Source: Parasphingopyxis sp. CP4
GTDB taxonomy: Bacteria; Pseudomonadota; Alphaproteobacteria; Sphingomonadales; Sphingomonadaceae
DNA: 64,000 nucleotides
Reading direction: 5' to 3'
Assembly (NCBI RefSeq): GCF_013378055.1
Contig: NZ_CP051130.1
Coordinates: 1,054,001 to 1,118,000 of the forward strand
The notes below the pieces were generated by a model. It saw nothing but the letters and a program-made list of their open reading frames with translations, did not search any database and was not told the DNA's origin. Shown here piece after piece: positions 22,380-31,646 of this stretch. Both the position numbers and the translations under genes were made by a program. The stretch's first letter is position 1, and every line of letters begins with the position of its first letter.

Positions 22380-24725
22380 TTACCCCCTTGCCTTTTGCAG
22401 TGCGTCAGCAATCGCCGCGCGATCATAGCGGTAGAGGCGACCAGCGCCGGGCGAAGGATCGGAGGATAAGCGGACGACATTGTCCGCCTGTTTGCTGGAC
22501 ACCGCATCGGCTTCGCTGGCATCGATTACCAAGGTTGCCGTTTCATCTGCGTCGAAACTGACTTCATAGCCGGCCATCTCGATCAGCGGGGCGAGCAATT
22601 CATGCCGCCAGTGATCGTCGCCGCCGACGACAACGCAGCGCGGCTTGGTTTCCTGACGCGGTGCTCCCCCGGCAAATTCGGCAAATAGATAATGGGCATC
22701 AATTAGCTCGACCGCTTCGTCCCCTTGAGCGGCAACACCGGCGATACGCCCGGGTCGGGCTGCTGGCTCGAACGTAACGGGCAGCGGCACAACGTCAGCC
22801 GCGCCAGGTGCAATGGCATAGGTAATCGCGTTGGTGCCATCGCTCAGACGTAGGAGGCGAACCATGCCACTCTCTGGCAAAGGTGCGCTGGCCACAACGG
22901 GAATGGTTTCACCATCTTTCACCAGGCGAAGCAGGCCGGCCCGTTCGTCTATGCTGGACACATCGGCATCGATGATCCGCTCGACCAATGCCATTCGCAC
23001 CGCCCGGCGCCGACCATCGAGATCCATAAAGACCAGCGCGTCGGGACGCTCAATTTTCTCGGGTGCTGCGCTCTCGTCCTCGGTTGCCAGTGACGCTTGC
23101 GACAGTCGCAGACCAGCGATCGACGCGATCCCTGCGATATCGAGCAGAAGCAGAGGCAATCCGTTGTCCGGCAAGGTTGTGCCGGCATAAACCCCGGTAC
23201 CCATGATGCCCGGAGCGGCTGGTTTCACAACCAGTTCCTCATGATCAAAAACCGCTGAAACCATGATCGCAAAACGTTCGCGGCGACTGGATCGAACGAT
23301 AATGAGATGCTGATCCTGGCTCGCTTCGCCTACCGCGCTATCGATGTCGAATATTTCGGCCAATCGGACTGCCGGCAGGCGCGCATCACGCACCCGGGCG
23401 ATCATCGTTCCACCCAGTTCTTCAAGGCGCGCGCGATCTTTCTTGAGGGATACAATCTCTTCGATGCTGGAGCGTGGAATTGCGTAGCGCTGTTCACCAA
23501 TGCCAAACACCAATGCCGGAATGATGGTGAGTGTCAGCGGGACGAGCATGGACAAGCTGGTCCCCTGGCCCAGCTCGCTTTCAACCTCGATTGTGCCGCC
23601 GATCCGTTCGACATTGGAACGGACGATGTCCATGCCAACACCGCGTCCGGAAATCGTGCTGACCGTATCTGCAGTCGACAGACCGGGCTGGAAGACGAGA
23701 TCCAGCAACTGGTTGTCCGTCATGGATCGAATGTCTTCGCGCGCCAGCGTGCCGGTTTTGATCGCTCGCTCTTTGAGTTTCTCAGGGTCGATGCCGCGAC
23801 CATCGTCGCTGATGCTGATCTGAATCTGATTACCGGACTGGCGCGCAGCGATGCGCAGCACGCCCTCATCGGTCTTGTTTGCGGCGGCGCGCTCATCTGG
23901 CGCCTCGATACCGTGATCAAGCGCGTTACGGACTATATGGGTCAGCGGGTCACGCAGCATCTCGATCATTTCGCGATCAAGCTCGACATCCGTCCCGTCA
24001 ATTTCCAGCGTCACCGACTTGCCCAATTCTTCGGAGAGATCGCGAACCAGGCGCGGTAGAGCCGCAAACAAGCTCTCGATCCGCTGCATACGGGCCCAGG
24101 TGATCGCGTCGCGCATCTCTGCGACGCATGTAGACATGCGATCAAAGGCCGTGTCGATCTGGTCATCGCCTTGTGCGCGACGGATCTGGCGCGACAGTTC
24201 GTTCCTTGCGAGCACCAGATCGGAAACACCGCCCATCAATCGATCGAGCAGCTCGAGCGGCACCCGGATGCTGCGGGCCGGATTCTTGACTTCCGATACC
24301 TCGGTTTGCGGTGCCTCAGCTTCAATCGGGTTCACCTCAATCGAGCTGGAGCTGCCGTTCAGCGCACCAATCAATGCGTCATCAATTGCCGTGTCTGTTT
24401 CCTCGCCGCGTTCGAGCGCGTCTGCCATATCGCCAATGCGATCGATGATCGCGAGGATCGCGCCGACCAGCTGAGAGGTAGGCTCGCGTTTGCCGTTGCG
24501 GAGCTCCGAAAGGACTGTCTCTGCTTCATGGCTGATCCGCATGATGTGCGGTAGATCCAGAAATCCGCAGCTGCCTTTGACGGTGTGAACGAAGCGAAAA
24601 ACCGCATCGAGGCGCTCGGTATCTGTCGGATCGGCTTCCCATGCGACGATTTCGCCCGAAATCGTGCCGAGCATTTCTCGGGTTTCTGCAATGAATTCAG
24701 CGAGAAGTTCGTCCATCAAGCCCAT
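22380..24725 (-). CDS. cheA: Chemotaxis histidine kinase CheA
   Basis: CheA autophosphorylates and passes phosphate to CheY and CheB. Order of domains in 781 residues: Hpt (1-105) with His47 in F-R-F-V-H-T-V-K-G-S; dimerisation (about 155-225); ATPase (about 230-420) with N-A-L-D-H-G-I-E, D-D-G-R-G-I-D and G-R-G-V-G-M-D-I-V; CheW-like domain (about 425-560). A further 200 residues follow: a diverged second CheW-like stretch and a final domain with C-V-V-V-G-G-D-D-H and T-L-V-I-D-A, which looks like a worn receiver. No CheY/CheB-binding P2 domain of usual size is evident. Confidence 0.95.
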   Translation of the reverse strand: MGLMDELLAEFIAETREMLGTISGEIVAWEADPTDTERLDAVFRFVHTVKGSCGFLDLPHIMRISHEAETVLSELRNGKREPTSQLVGAILAIIDRIGDMADALERGEETDTAIDDALIGALNGSSSSIEVNPIEAEAPQTEVSEVKNPARSIRVPLELLDRLMGGVSDLVLARNELSRQIRRAQGDDQIDTAFDRMSTCVAEMRDAITWARMQRIESLFAALPRLVRDLSEELGKSVTLEIDGTDVELDREMIEMLRDPLTHIVRNALDHGIEAPDERAAANKTDEGVLRIAARQSGNQIQISISDDGRGIDPEKLKERAIKTGTLAREDIRSMTDNQLLDLVFQPGLSTADTVSTISGRGVGMDIVRSNVERIGGTIEVESELGQGTSLSMLVPLTLTIIPALVFGIGEQRYAIPRSSIEEIVSLKKDRARLEELGGTMIARVRDARLPAVRLAEIFDIDSAVGEASQDQHLIIVRSSRRERFAIMVSAVFDHEELVVKPAAPGIMGTGVYAGTTLPDNGLPLLLLDIAGIASIAGLRLSQASLATEDESAAPEKIERPDALVFMDLDGRRRAVRMALVERIIDADVSSIDERAGLLRLVKDGETIPVVASAPLPESGMVRLLRLSDGTNAITYAIAPGAADVVPLPVTFEPAARPGRIAGVAAQGDEAVELIDAHYLFAEFAGGAPRQETKPRCVVVGGDDHWRHELLAPLIEMAGYEVSFDADETATLVIDASEADAVSSKQADNVVRLSSDPSPGAGRLYRYDRAAIADALQKARG

Positions 24726-24788
24726 CCAGGAAAGTCGCCAGACGACCCTGATGCGCTTTGTTGGTTAAGATGTCGTTTACCGGTCGCG

Positions 24789-25418
24789 CTAAGCGGCGAA
24801 GGTTACCCCGAAAAGTAGGACATTATCCTCGGGTTCTGAGACCTGCACCTCGCCCGATCGTTCGCTCACCAGGACATGGACGAGCCAGGCCGCCGCAGCG
24901 CGCGGCGTAAGCGATTCACTTTCGGTCTTGCCCAGCAAAGCCGTTTTGAGTTCGGGATCGAGGACGATCCGGTCTCCCTCGGCCCGCACGACGATTTCGC
25001 CGCCCTCTGCGCCGACCAGCAAGGTACCGCCGCGCACCAGTGCATCGGCGGCGATCAATGCGAGGTTGAGCAGGATCTTGATCTTCGCTTTCGACATGCT
25101 TGGTTCTTCGACCATCCAGTCAAGCGCGACCCGGCCTTGCGTGCCGACCAGGCCTTCGATCGCGGTCTTTGCCTCGCGGCTATCGATCTCATCATCGAAA
25201 CCGCCGGCAGCGCCAAAGGCGAGGCGGAAGAATTTGAGCTTGGTTGCGGAAGTCTTGGCACTTTCGGCCAGCAACTCCATGCAGCGTTCGCGCATTTCCG
25301 GATCATGTTCGTCGGCGAGCAGCTCGATGCCATTATTGAGCGCACCGATCGGGCTCAACAGATCGTGGCACAAACGCGACGCCAGCAGGCTCGCAAATTC
25401 AACGCTCTTGCTGTCCAT
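24789..25418 (-). CDS. chpT: ChpT-like histidine phosphotransferase
   Basis: In Caulobacter, ChpT relays phosphate from the kinase CckA to CtrA and CpdR in cell-cycle control. The 209-residue product has the family N-terminus with the phosphorylated His18 in S-R-L-C-H-D-L-L-S-P-I-G-A-L-N-N-G, a DHp-like helical hairpin (about 1-80) and a degenerate ATPase-like domain lacking ATP-binding boxes. It lies 63 bases before cheA in the same direction, so it may share a transcript with the che genes. Another histidine phosphotransferase of this fold serving only chemotaxis cannot be excluded. Confidence 0.85.
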   Translation of the reverse strand: MDSKSVEFASLLASRLCHDLLSPIGALNNGIELLADEHDPEMRERCMELLAESAKTSATKLKFFRLAFGAAGGFDDEIDSREAKTAIEGLVGTQGRVALDWMVEEPSMSKAKIKILLNLALIAADALVRGGTLLVGAEGGEIVVRAEGDRIVLDPELKTALLGKTESESLTPRAAAAWLVHVLVSERSGEVQVSEPEDNVLLFGVTFAA

Positions 25419-25457
25419 ATCTCGCTAATTCCTGATTTGTCCCCATGCGTATCGCTC

Positions 25458-25871
25458 CTAATGTCCCTTGCCGGATTGGCTGGCAAGAGCGAGCTCCACA
25501 GAAGTAAGCTCACCGGGCCGATTGGCGCGCCAAAGCTTCATCTCCTGACCTGCAACGATCAACCACAGCTTGCCAACCTCCAGAGCTTGCGCCTCATCCC
25601 GTACAGAGGGTTTGGCGGAGCCGGTTGGATGGGAATGATAATGGCCGATTAGCCGCTCCCCGCCATCGCGCTCCGCACGGATCGCCGCGAATAAAGCCGC
25701 CGGATCGATCTCGAAGCTGTCGCGAGGGGTCGCCGAGACATTGCGGGTCTCTATCGCGCGGGAAATGAAGCTTTCGTCGCCGAACAGCAGGCCGCATGCC
25801 TCGATTTCGGAAGATTCCGCACAATGCGCGAAAATCTGGCGCTCGACAGTCCTTGATATTGTTACGATCAC
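25458..25871 (-). CDS. JAMM/MPN metalloprotease domain protein
   Basis: A 137-residue single-domain protein with a full JAMM zinc site: the upstream Glu in I-E-A-C-G-L-L-F-G, and H-S-H-P-T-G-S-A-K-P-S-V-R-D, which fits H-x-H-x7-S-x2-D exactly. Bacterial members cleave isopeptide or C-terminal peptide bonds, for example on ubiquitin-like sulfur carriers; no such carrier gene is adjacent. The frame is open to 25961, but I chose the GTG at 25871 because GGGGG precedes it and the upstream residues look non-coding. It is 39 bases before chpT in the same direction and diverges tightly from rluD. Confidence 0.82.
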   Translation of the reverse strand: MIVTISRTVERQIFAHCAESSEIEACGLLFGDESFISRAIETRNVSATPRDSFEIDPAALFAAIRAERDGGERLIGHYHSHPTGSAKPSVRDEAQALEVGKLWLIVAGQEMKLWRANRPGELTSVELALASQSGKGH

Positions 25872-25900
25872 CCCCAAATTGCTATGCGATGACGGGGGAT

Positions 25901-26854
25901 ATGTCGATATTGGAAGCGCGCATTTCCGCCGAATCGGATGGCTGGCGGCTGGATCGCGCATTGGCGGCGGCTTTGCCGCAATTTTCCCGCGAACGACTAA
26001 AAAAGCTCATTTCTACCGGAAATGTTGAGGCCGCGGACGGTTCGCTGGTTCGTGACGCCAAAAACAAGGTCCAGCAAGGGCAGAAATTCACCGTTTCCGT
26101 GCCTGCGCCCGAACCAGCAAAGGCCATCGCCCAGGATATTCCGCTCAATGTGGTGTTTGAGGATGATCACCTCATCATCGTCGACAAACCCGCGGGATTG
26201 GTGGTCCACCCCGCAGCCGGCAATGCCGACGGCACATTGGTCAATGCCCTGCTCCATCATTGCGCCGGAAACCTCTCCGGAATTGGTGGTGTTGCAAGGC
26301 CCGGAATTGTCCATCGGATCGACAAGGATACATCCGGGCTGATCGTCGCGGCGAAGACGGACAAGGCCCATGTTGGACTGGCCAAGCAATTTGCCGATCA
26401 CAGCATTGATCGCGTTTACAAAGCGATAGTGTATAAACTTGTGAATAAGTCTGAGGATAAAATTGAAACCAACCTCGCACGCTCCACCCAAAACCGGCAA
26501 AAAATGGCGGTTGTCGAGCCACCGCGCGGAAAACATGCGATCACGCGATATCGGCGTTTGCAGGCGCTGAATGATGCGACCCTAATCGAGTGCCGGCTGG
26601 AAACTGGCCGTACGCACCAGATTCGCGTACATATGGCGCATATCGGCCATTCCCTGGTCGGTGATCCCGTCTATGGGCGTCCCAAACCTGCCCTAAAGGA
26701 CGTGCTGAAAAAGCTGGATTTTCGGCGCCAGGCACTGCATGCTGCACGCCTAGGTTTTACGCATCCAGTGACAAGTGAAGCTTTAGCCTTTGATAGCGAT
26801 CTCCCGGTCGACATACAGGAACTATTCAGGGCATTAAGCGTAGATAATATATAA
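25901..26854 (+). CDS. rluD: 23S rRNA pseudouridine synthase, RluD-like
   Basis: The family makes pseudouridines 1911, 1915 and 1917 of 23S rRNA helix 69. An S4 RNA-binding domain comes first (about 5-65, with R-L-D-R-A-L-A and S-R-E-R-L-K-K-L-I), then the catalytic domain with the Asp in V-H-R-I-D-K-D-T-S-G and the R-T-H-Q-I-R-V-H segment. The ATG at 25901 has GGGGG just upstream; an in-frame ATG at 25889 is the alternative. RluD is the best match of the RluA family on the whole-domain layout, with RluC as the second choice. Confidence 0.9.
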   Translation: MSILEARISAESDGWRLDRALAAALPQFSRERLKKLISTGNVEAADGSLVRDAKNKVQQGQKFTVSVPAPEPAKAIAQDIPLNVVFEDDHLIIVDKPAGLVVHPAAGNADGTLVNALLHHCAGNLSGIGGVARPGIVHRIDKDTSGLIVAAKTDKAHVGLAKQFADHSIDRVYKAIVYKLVNKSEDKIETNLARSTQNRQKMAVVEPPRGKHAITRYRRLQALNDATLIECRLETGRTHQIRVHMAHIGHSLVGDPVYGRPKPALKDVLKKLDFRRQALHAARLGFTHPVTSEALAFDSDLPVDIQELFRALSVDNI

Positions 26855-26905
26855 GGACTTGCGGGATATTTTTCCGCGAGCAAGGTTCAAGGAGCAAAGT
26901 AAGAA

Positions 26906-27802
26906 ATGGCCAAAGCCGTTGCTACAATTCCGGCGATTGGAGGCGAGATAGGCCTCAATCGTTACATGACCGAAATCAAGAAGTTCCCGATCCTGTCCCA
27001 GGAAGAGGAATATATGCTTGCGAAGCGTTTTGAAGAGCATGACGATCGCGAAGCAGCCCAGCAGCTTGTGACGTCACATCTGCGTCTCGTGGCGAAAATC
27101 GCCATGGGCTATCGCGGCTATGGACTGCCTGTCACCGAGCTGATTTCGGAAGGCAATATCGGCCTTATGCAGGGCGTGAAGAAGTTTGAAGCCGATCGCG
27201 GTTTCCGCCTTGCCACCTATGCAATGTGGTGGATCCGGGCATCGATCCAGGAATATATCCTGCGATCCTGGAGCCTGGTGAAAATGGGCACGACCGCTGC
27301 TCAGAAGAAACTGTTCTTCAATCTGCGCAAGATGAAGGCCCGTCTCAACGCATTTGAGGATGGCGATCTGAAGCCGGAAGATGTGCAGCAGATTGCGAGC
27401 GATCTCGGCGTTACCGAAGCCGAAGTGACCAGCATGAACCGCCGCATGGCGATGGGTGGCGATACGTCGCTCAACGTGCCGATGCGCGAAGATGGCGAAG
27501 GTCAGTGGCAGGATTGGCTCGTCGATGACGAACCGCTGCACGATCAGACGATCGCCAATGAGCAGGAAGCCGATGTCCGTCGCGAAATGCTGATGGAAGC
27601 CATGGGTGAGCTCAATGAGCGCGAACAGCATATTCTCACCGAGCGCAAGCTGACCGATGACCCGCAGACGCTGGAAGAACTGAGCCAGGTTTACGGTGTA
27701 TCCCGCGAGCGTATCCGGCAAATCGAAGTGCGTGCCTTTGAAAAGATCCAGAAGGCCATGATGCGGATTGCCGAAGAGAAGAAGCTGCTTCCGGCAAGCT
27801 AA
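26906..27802 (+). CDS. rpoH: Heat-shock sigma factor RpoH (sigma-32)
   Basis: RpoH directs transcription of heat-shock genes. The 298-residue protein lacks region 1.1, and shows region 2 (Y-A-M-W-W-I-R-A-S-I-Q-E-Y-I near residue 108), the RpoH box Q-K-K-L-F-F-N-L-R (about 133-141), which separates it from other sigma-70 types, and region 4 with S-R-E-R-I-R-Q-I-E. Its leader has GGTTCAAGGAGC, resembling the psp leader motif. Alphaproteobacteria often have two rpoH genes; only one is in the window. An intrinsic terminator follows. Confidence 0.96.
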   Translation: MAKAVATIPAIGGEIGLNRYMTEIKKFPILSQEEEYMLAKRFEEHDDREAAQQLVTSHLRLVAKIAMGYRGYGLPVTELISEGNIGLMQGVKKFEADRGFRLATYAMWWIRASIQEYILRSWSLVKMGTTAAQKKLFFNLRKMKARLNAFEDGDLKPEDVQQIASDLGVTEAEVTSMNRRMAMGGDTSLNVPMREDGEGQWQDWLVDDEPLHDQTIANEQEADVRREMLMEAMGELNEREQHILTERKLTDDPQTLEELSQVYGVSRERIRQIEVRAFEKIQKAMMRIAEEKKLLPAS

Positions 27803-27823
27803 GCGCTTCAAAACGAACAATGA

Positions 27824-27859
27824 AGGGTCGGTTGCTTAGATAGCACCCGGCCCTTTTTT
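27824..27859 (+). terminator. Intrinsic terminator after rpoH
   Basis: AGGGTCGGTTGC (27824-27835) pairs with GCACCCGGCCCT over eleven of twelve positions around TTAGATA, followed by six T residues. Confidence 0.88.
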
Positions 27860-27906
27860 GTGCCTGGATCGCGTGACCCCTCTCGGCTCCCATGATAGGT
27901 GGCGGC

Positions 27907-28638
27907 ATGGACGCGACCTATGATCTGATCGGCATCAACTATTCCGATTTGCGCAAACCCGATGCGCGCATAGCAGACATGATCAACGAGGGATTGGGGT
28001 CGGCAAAAACGATTTTGAATGTCGGTGCCGGAACCGGTTCCTACGAACCCGCCGATCGCAATGTCACATCGCTGGAGCCATCGGACGCAATGATCCAGCA
28101 ACGGCCTGCTGGCGCTGCCAAGGCGATCCAGGGCTTTGCCGAAGAGCTGCCCTTCCCCGACGACAGTTTCGATGCCGCCATGGCAATCCTGACCGTGCAT
28201 CACTGGACAGATTTTGCGCAGGGTGCAGCCGAAATGCGAAGGGTCGCGCGCGATCGGATTGTCATACTGACGTTCGATGCCGATCATCAATCGGCGTGGC
28301 TCAACGACTATATCCCCGAACTGGTCACGCTCGATGATGGGCAAATGCCGCGCATGACGGACTATGGCGAAGCGCTGGGGCCGGTAGATATCGTGCCCGT
28401 GCCAATCCCGCATGATTGCACGGACGGCTTTCTCTACGCCTATTGGCGACGCCCGGCAGCCTATCTCGACCCGCGCATTCGCACAGGCATGTCCTCATTC
28501 TGGGCGATCGACAATGTCGATGCGGGGCTCGACACGCTGGCGGCAGATCTGGAATCCGGGCGCTGGGAGGAACGCTATGGCCATCTCCTGGATGAGGATG
28601 CAGTCGATTTGGGTTACCGCATTGTTATCACACGGTAA
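27907..28638 (+). CDS. SAM-dependent methyltransferase
   Basis: A class I methyltransferase of 243 residues. Motif I is I-L-N-V-G-A-G-T-G-S-Y near residue 36, motif II ends in L-E-P-S-D, and the methyltransferase_11-type A-E-E-L-P-F-P-D-D-S-F-D-A-A near 80 is clear. The substrate cannot be told. I chose the ATG at 27907 because AGGTGG precedes it; an ATG five codons earlier is also in frame. It lies just after the rpoH terminator, with its own expression. Confidence 0.82.
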   Translation: MDATYDLIGINYSDLRKPDARIADMINEGLGSAKTILNVGAGTGSYEPADRNVTSLEPSDAMIQQRPAGAAKAIQGFAEELPFPDDSFDAAMAILTVHHWTDFAQGAAEMRRVARDRIVILTFDADHQSAWLNDYIPELVTLDDGQMPRMTDYGEALGPVDIVPVPIPHDCTDGFLYAYWRRPAAYLDPRIRTGMSSFWAIDNVDAGLDTLAADLESGRWEERYGHLLDEDAVDLGYRIVITR

Positions 28639-28640
28639 TT

Positions 28641-28721
28641 ATGGCTGTCGGCGTTGCAAAATATCCGATCATGGATCGGATGCCTCTGGCCTTTTTCAAC
28701 CTGCTGCGTAAAGCGGACTGA
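28641..28721 (+). CDS. Possible 26-residue peptide before mtgA
   Basis: ATG at 28641 opens a 26-codon frame ending in TGA that overlaps the mtgA ATG (TGATG), an arrangement typical of translational coupling. The peptide ends with M-P-L-A-F-F-N-L-L-R-K-A-D, which could be a helix. No ribosome site precedes the ATG, and a TCCGATC-ATG-GATCGGA hairpin lies inside. It may be chance. Confidence 0.25.
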   Translation: MAVGVAKYPIMDRMPLAFFNLLRKAD

Positions 28722-29383
28722 TGGGTTGGATCTTCCGTCTCCTGCTAAAAACCATTTTCTGGTTTGTCCTGGTCACTGTCCTGTGGGTGCTCCTCTACCG
28801 GTTTGTACCGCCGCCAATCACCGCGACCATGGCGCTGGATGAGAATGGATCGGGTCAGAACTGGATGAGCCTCGAAAATATGGACCGGGCGATGGCGATC
28901 GCAGTAATTGCGTCCGAGGACGGCAATTTCTGCATCCATAACGGCTTTGACTATGAAGCGATCCAGCGCGCCTGGGAGGAGCGCCGGTCAGGCGAACGCC
29001 AGCGGGGTGGCTCAACGATCAGTCAGCAAACGGCGAAGAATGTATTCCTGTGGCAAGGTGGCGGCTGGTTCCGCAAAGGCCTGGAAGCCTATTTCACCGT
29101 GCTGATCGAATTCCTTTGGGGCAAAGAGCGGATCATGGAGGTCTATCTCAACGTCGCAGAAACCGGGATTGGAACCTATGGCGCAAACGCCGGCGCCATG
29201 CGCTATTTCGGCCATGATGCGAGCACGCTCACCGATCTCGAAGCGGCGCGCATTGCAGCTGTGCTCCCCGCCCCCAAGACACGCGATGCAAACCGACCGG
29301 GAAGCTGGACGGCGCGTTATGCAAATCGCCTGGTTCGGCGCATGCGCCAAGTCAGCGCCAGCCCGTTGGATGATTGTATCTAG
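28721..29383 (+). CDS. mtgA: Monofunctional peptidoglycan glycosyltransferase
   Basis: MtgA polymerises lipid II into glycan strands without making crosslinks. The 220 residues hold an N-terminal membrane helix (about 6-26) and a GT51 domain: catalytic Glu in A-S-E-D-G-N-F (about 64-70), G-G-S-T-I-S-Q-Q-T-A-K-N (about 102-113), and the second Glu region E-V-Y-L-N-V-A-E (about 143-150). No transpeptidase domain follows. It overlaps a possible small frame upstream (TGATG). Confidence 0.95.
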   Translation: MGWIFRLLLKTIFWFVLVTVLWVLLYRFVPPPITATMALDENGSGQNWMSLENMDRAMAIAVIASEDGNFCIHNGFDYEAIQRAWEERRSGERQRGGSTISQQTAKNVFLWQGGGWFRKGLEAYFTVLIEFLWGKERIMEVYLNVAETGIGTYGANAGAMRYFGHDASTLTDLEAARIAAVLPAPKTRDANRPGSWTARYANRLVRRMRQVSASPLDDCI

Positions 29384-29448
29384 CGACAATCACGCGGCTC
29401 AGCAGGATCGTTTTCGATCCGCCGTCAAATGTCAGTGAATGCTAGCGC

Positions 29449-29772
29449 CTAGAAAGGCAGTTTGAAGCCAGGTGGAAGCGGCAGACCGCTCGTCATCTTG
29501 CTCATTTCTTCCTGGCTAGCGGCATCGGCCTTGGCGCGCGCATCATTGAACGCGGCCGCGATCAGATCTTCAAGCACCGACTTTTCATCAGCCGTCATCA
29601 GGGAATCGTCGATTTCGACGCCTTTGATCGTACCCTTGGCGCTCGCCCGGACCTTGACCAACCCGCCACCGGATACGCCTATGACTTCGATATTCTCGAG
29701 GCTGGCCTGCGCTTTTTGCAGCTCTTCCTGCACATTTTGCGCAGCCTTCATAATGTCTTCCATATTCTGCAC
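29449..29772 (-). CDS. ybaB: YbaB/EbfC nucleoid-associated protein
   Basis: A 107-residue DNA-binding protein of the YbaB/EbfC family. The typical layout is seen: an N-terminal Gln/Glu helix ([16 protein letters not shown]), the V-S-G-G-G-L-V-K-V strand segment, and [14 protein letters not shown]. It follows dnaX by 11 bases, the standard dnaX-ybaB pair. The recR gene usually third in line is absent here; mtgA lies beyond, on the other strand. Confidence 0.94.
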   Translation of the reverse strand: MQNMEDIMKAAQNVQEELQKAQASLENIEVIGVSGGGLVKVRASAKGTIKGVEIDDSLMTADEKSVLEDLIAAAFNDARAKADAASQEEMSKMTSGLPLPPGFKLPF

Positions 29773-29783
29773 GGGATCAGCTC

Positions 29784-31463
29784 CTATTTGCCTTGGGCAA
29801 GCTTGTAATCGATCAGCTCCGCATCGGGAAAGGCGTCAAAGGCCGCCTTGACCATCGGCGATTGTAGCACAGCTTCGCGCTCTGCGCTCGCCGCGGCCTG
29901 TTCCTGGTCGAGCAAGCTCGGCTCGCCTTCCTCATCGCTCGTGTCGATCGTCCAGACTTCACCGGTTTCCTTGCGCAGCAAACGCGCAAGATCGCGGAAG
30001 AATTCCTCATCGCGGGGTTTCAGCGGGCGCACCACCAGATGAGGCGGCTCATAGCGTACCAATCGGATATCGCGTTCGAGATACTGTGCCGCGCGCCAGC
30101 TTTCGTCGTCATGCGCGCTCTCGGCCACCATGCGGACCATCGCTGCATAATCGGCGGGCATCGCGCCCTTGGTCTCTGCACCCGATTCACTCGGCGCGGT
30201 GGCCGGTGCCGGCGCGGCTGAAAATTCCCCGCTATCGAGCTTACGAGCCAGATCGCCAGGGTCAGGCATGCCTGCCGCATGGACGATCCGCAGCAATCCC
30301 ATTTCCGCTGCTTCCAGCGGCATTGGTGCCGTCTCTACCTCGTGCAGTCCTTTCAATAGCAACTGCCATATCCGATGCAGCGAGGCGAAACCCAAACGGC
30401 TCGCCCAATCTGCAAAAGCTTCACGCTCTTCTGCTGACAGGGCCGGATCATCAGCACCGCCCACTTTCGCGCGGACAATGCCATGGGTTGTTTCCAGCAG
30501 GCCGCGGAACAGCGCCGCCGGATCTGTACCCAGATCATGCTGTTCCTCGATCGAGGCCAGCACTGCTTGCGCATCCCCGGCCAATAATTGACCAAACAGG
30601 GTGCGCACCGCACCGCGATCGGACAGGCCGATCATCTCGCGGATCTGCGCAGCCGTTACCCCATCCGGGCCATGGGCAATCGCTTGATCAAGGATCGAGA
30701 GCCCGTCGCGGACCGAGCCTTCCGCCGCGCGCGCGATCAGCGCCAGTGCCTCATCTTCCGCCTCTGCGCCCTCCTCGCCGACAATCCAGCCGAAATGCTC
30801 GGCAAGGCGGTCGGCCGGGATACGGCGCAGGTCGAATCGCTGGCACCGCGACAAGACCGTCACGGGAACCTTGTTGACTTCGGTTGTCGCGAACAGGAAC
30901 TTCACATGCGGCGGTGGTTCTTCGAGCGTCTTTAGAAGCGCATTGAAGGCATTCTTCGACAGCATGTGCACTTCGTCGATGATATAGACTTTGTAGCGGG
31001 CTGAGACGGCTGCATAGCGCACCGCCTCGATAATCTCGCGGACATCATCGACACCGGTATGCGACGCAGCGTCCATCTCGACCACGTCGATATGCCGCCC
31101 TTCGGCAATCGCCTCGCATGGCTCACACTGGCCGCACGGATCAATGGTCGGCCCGCCTTCACCATCGGGGCCGATACAGTTTAGCGCCTTCGCGATCAGC
31201 CGTGCGGTCGACGTCTTGCCAACCCCGCGCACGCCGGTCAGCAGGAACGCATGGGCCAGCCTGTCGCGCTTGATTGCATTGCCAAGCGTCTGGACCATCG
31301 CATCCTGGCCAATCAGCTCACTAAAGCTTTGCGGGCGATATTTGCGCGCCAGCACACGATAGGGCTGCGCGCTTTCAGGCGGCGCGGACTGAGGAGGTTC
31401 ATCCAACCCGAGACCGGGGCCGGCATCGGGAACGGTATCCATCATGTCTTGGGAATCGGACAT
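29784..31463 (-). CDS. dnaX: DNA polymerase III subunits gamma and tau
   Basis: The clamp-loader ATPase of the replicative polymerase. The 559-residue product has the core [15 protein letters not shown] (about 35-49), Walker [12 protein letters not shown], a zinc module with four Cys (C-I-G ... C-G-Q-C-E-P-C), D-E-V-H-M-L-S, and the sensor region [10 protein letters not shown] Pro/Ala-rich linker then leads to a C-terminal tau region. I did not find a frameshift slip site for a separate gamma. The first 34 residues are a non-conserved acidic leader. It lies after the 4.5S RNA gene. Confidence 0.96.
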   Translation of the reverse strand: MSDSQDMMDTVPDAGPGLGLDEPPQSAPPESAQPYRVLARKYRPQSFSELIGQDAMVQTLGNAIKRDRLAHAFLLTGVRGVGKTSTARLIAKALNCIGPDGEGGPTIDPCGQCEPCEAIAEGRHIDVVEMDAASHTGVDDVREIIEAVRYAAVSARYKVYIIDEVHMLSKNAFNALLKTLEEPPPHVKFLFATTEVNKVPVTVLSRCQRFDLRRIPADRLAEHFGWIVGEEGAEAEDEALALIARAAEGSVRDGLSILDQAIAHGPDGVTAAQIREMIGLSDRGAVRTLFGQLLAGDAQAVLASIEEQHDLGTDPAALFRGLLETTHGIVRAKVGGADDPALSAEEREAFADWASRLGFASLHRIWQLLLKGLHEVETAPMPLEAAEMGLLRIVHAAGMPDPGDLARKLDSGEFSAAPAPATAPSESGAETKGAMPADYAAMVRMVAESAHDDESWRAAQYLERDIRLVRYEPPHLVVRPLKPRDEEFFRDLARLLRKETGEVWTIDTSDEEGEPSLLDQEQAAASAEREAVLQSPMVKAAFDAFPDAELIDYKLAQGK

Positions 31464-31517
31464 CGGCCAAGACTAGCCCGCCCGGCTCATGAAGTCGAAG
31501 CTGTATTGAAGATAATG

Positions 31518-31602
31518 GTGGAAGCCGGAACGACCCGCGACGAAATCGTTACGGCTGCTTCCTTCCGGACCTGACCGGGTTGGCGAATGCCACGTCCGCC
31601 CG
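31518..31602 (-). ncRNA. ffs: 4.5S RNA of the signal recognition particle
   Basis: On the minus strand the conserved Ffh-binding domain reads GGTCAGGTCCGGAAGGAAGC, closed by neighbouring complementary segments; the ends GGAAG (31598-31594) and CTTCC (31524-31520) can pair as the base of the rod. This is the small bacterial SRP RNA without an Alu domain, placed just before dnaX as in many bacteria. The true ends may lie a few bases further out. Confidence 0.9.
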
Positions 31603-31646
31603 ACTTCCGAGGGGGCATATGGCGATGTCCGCGCATAATTGCAATG

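Noticed and set aside
28664-28697. TCCGATC-ATG-GATCGGA stem followed by CCTTTTTC as a terminator before mtgA
   Set aside because: The T-run is nine or more bases away from the stem and the loop has only three bases, so it does not fit an intrinsic terminator.
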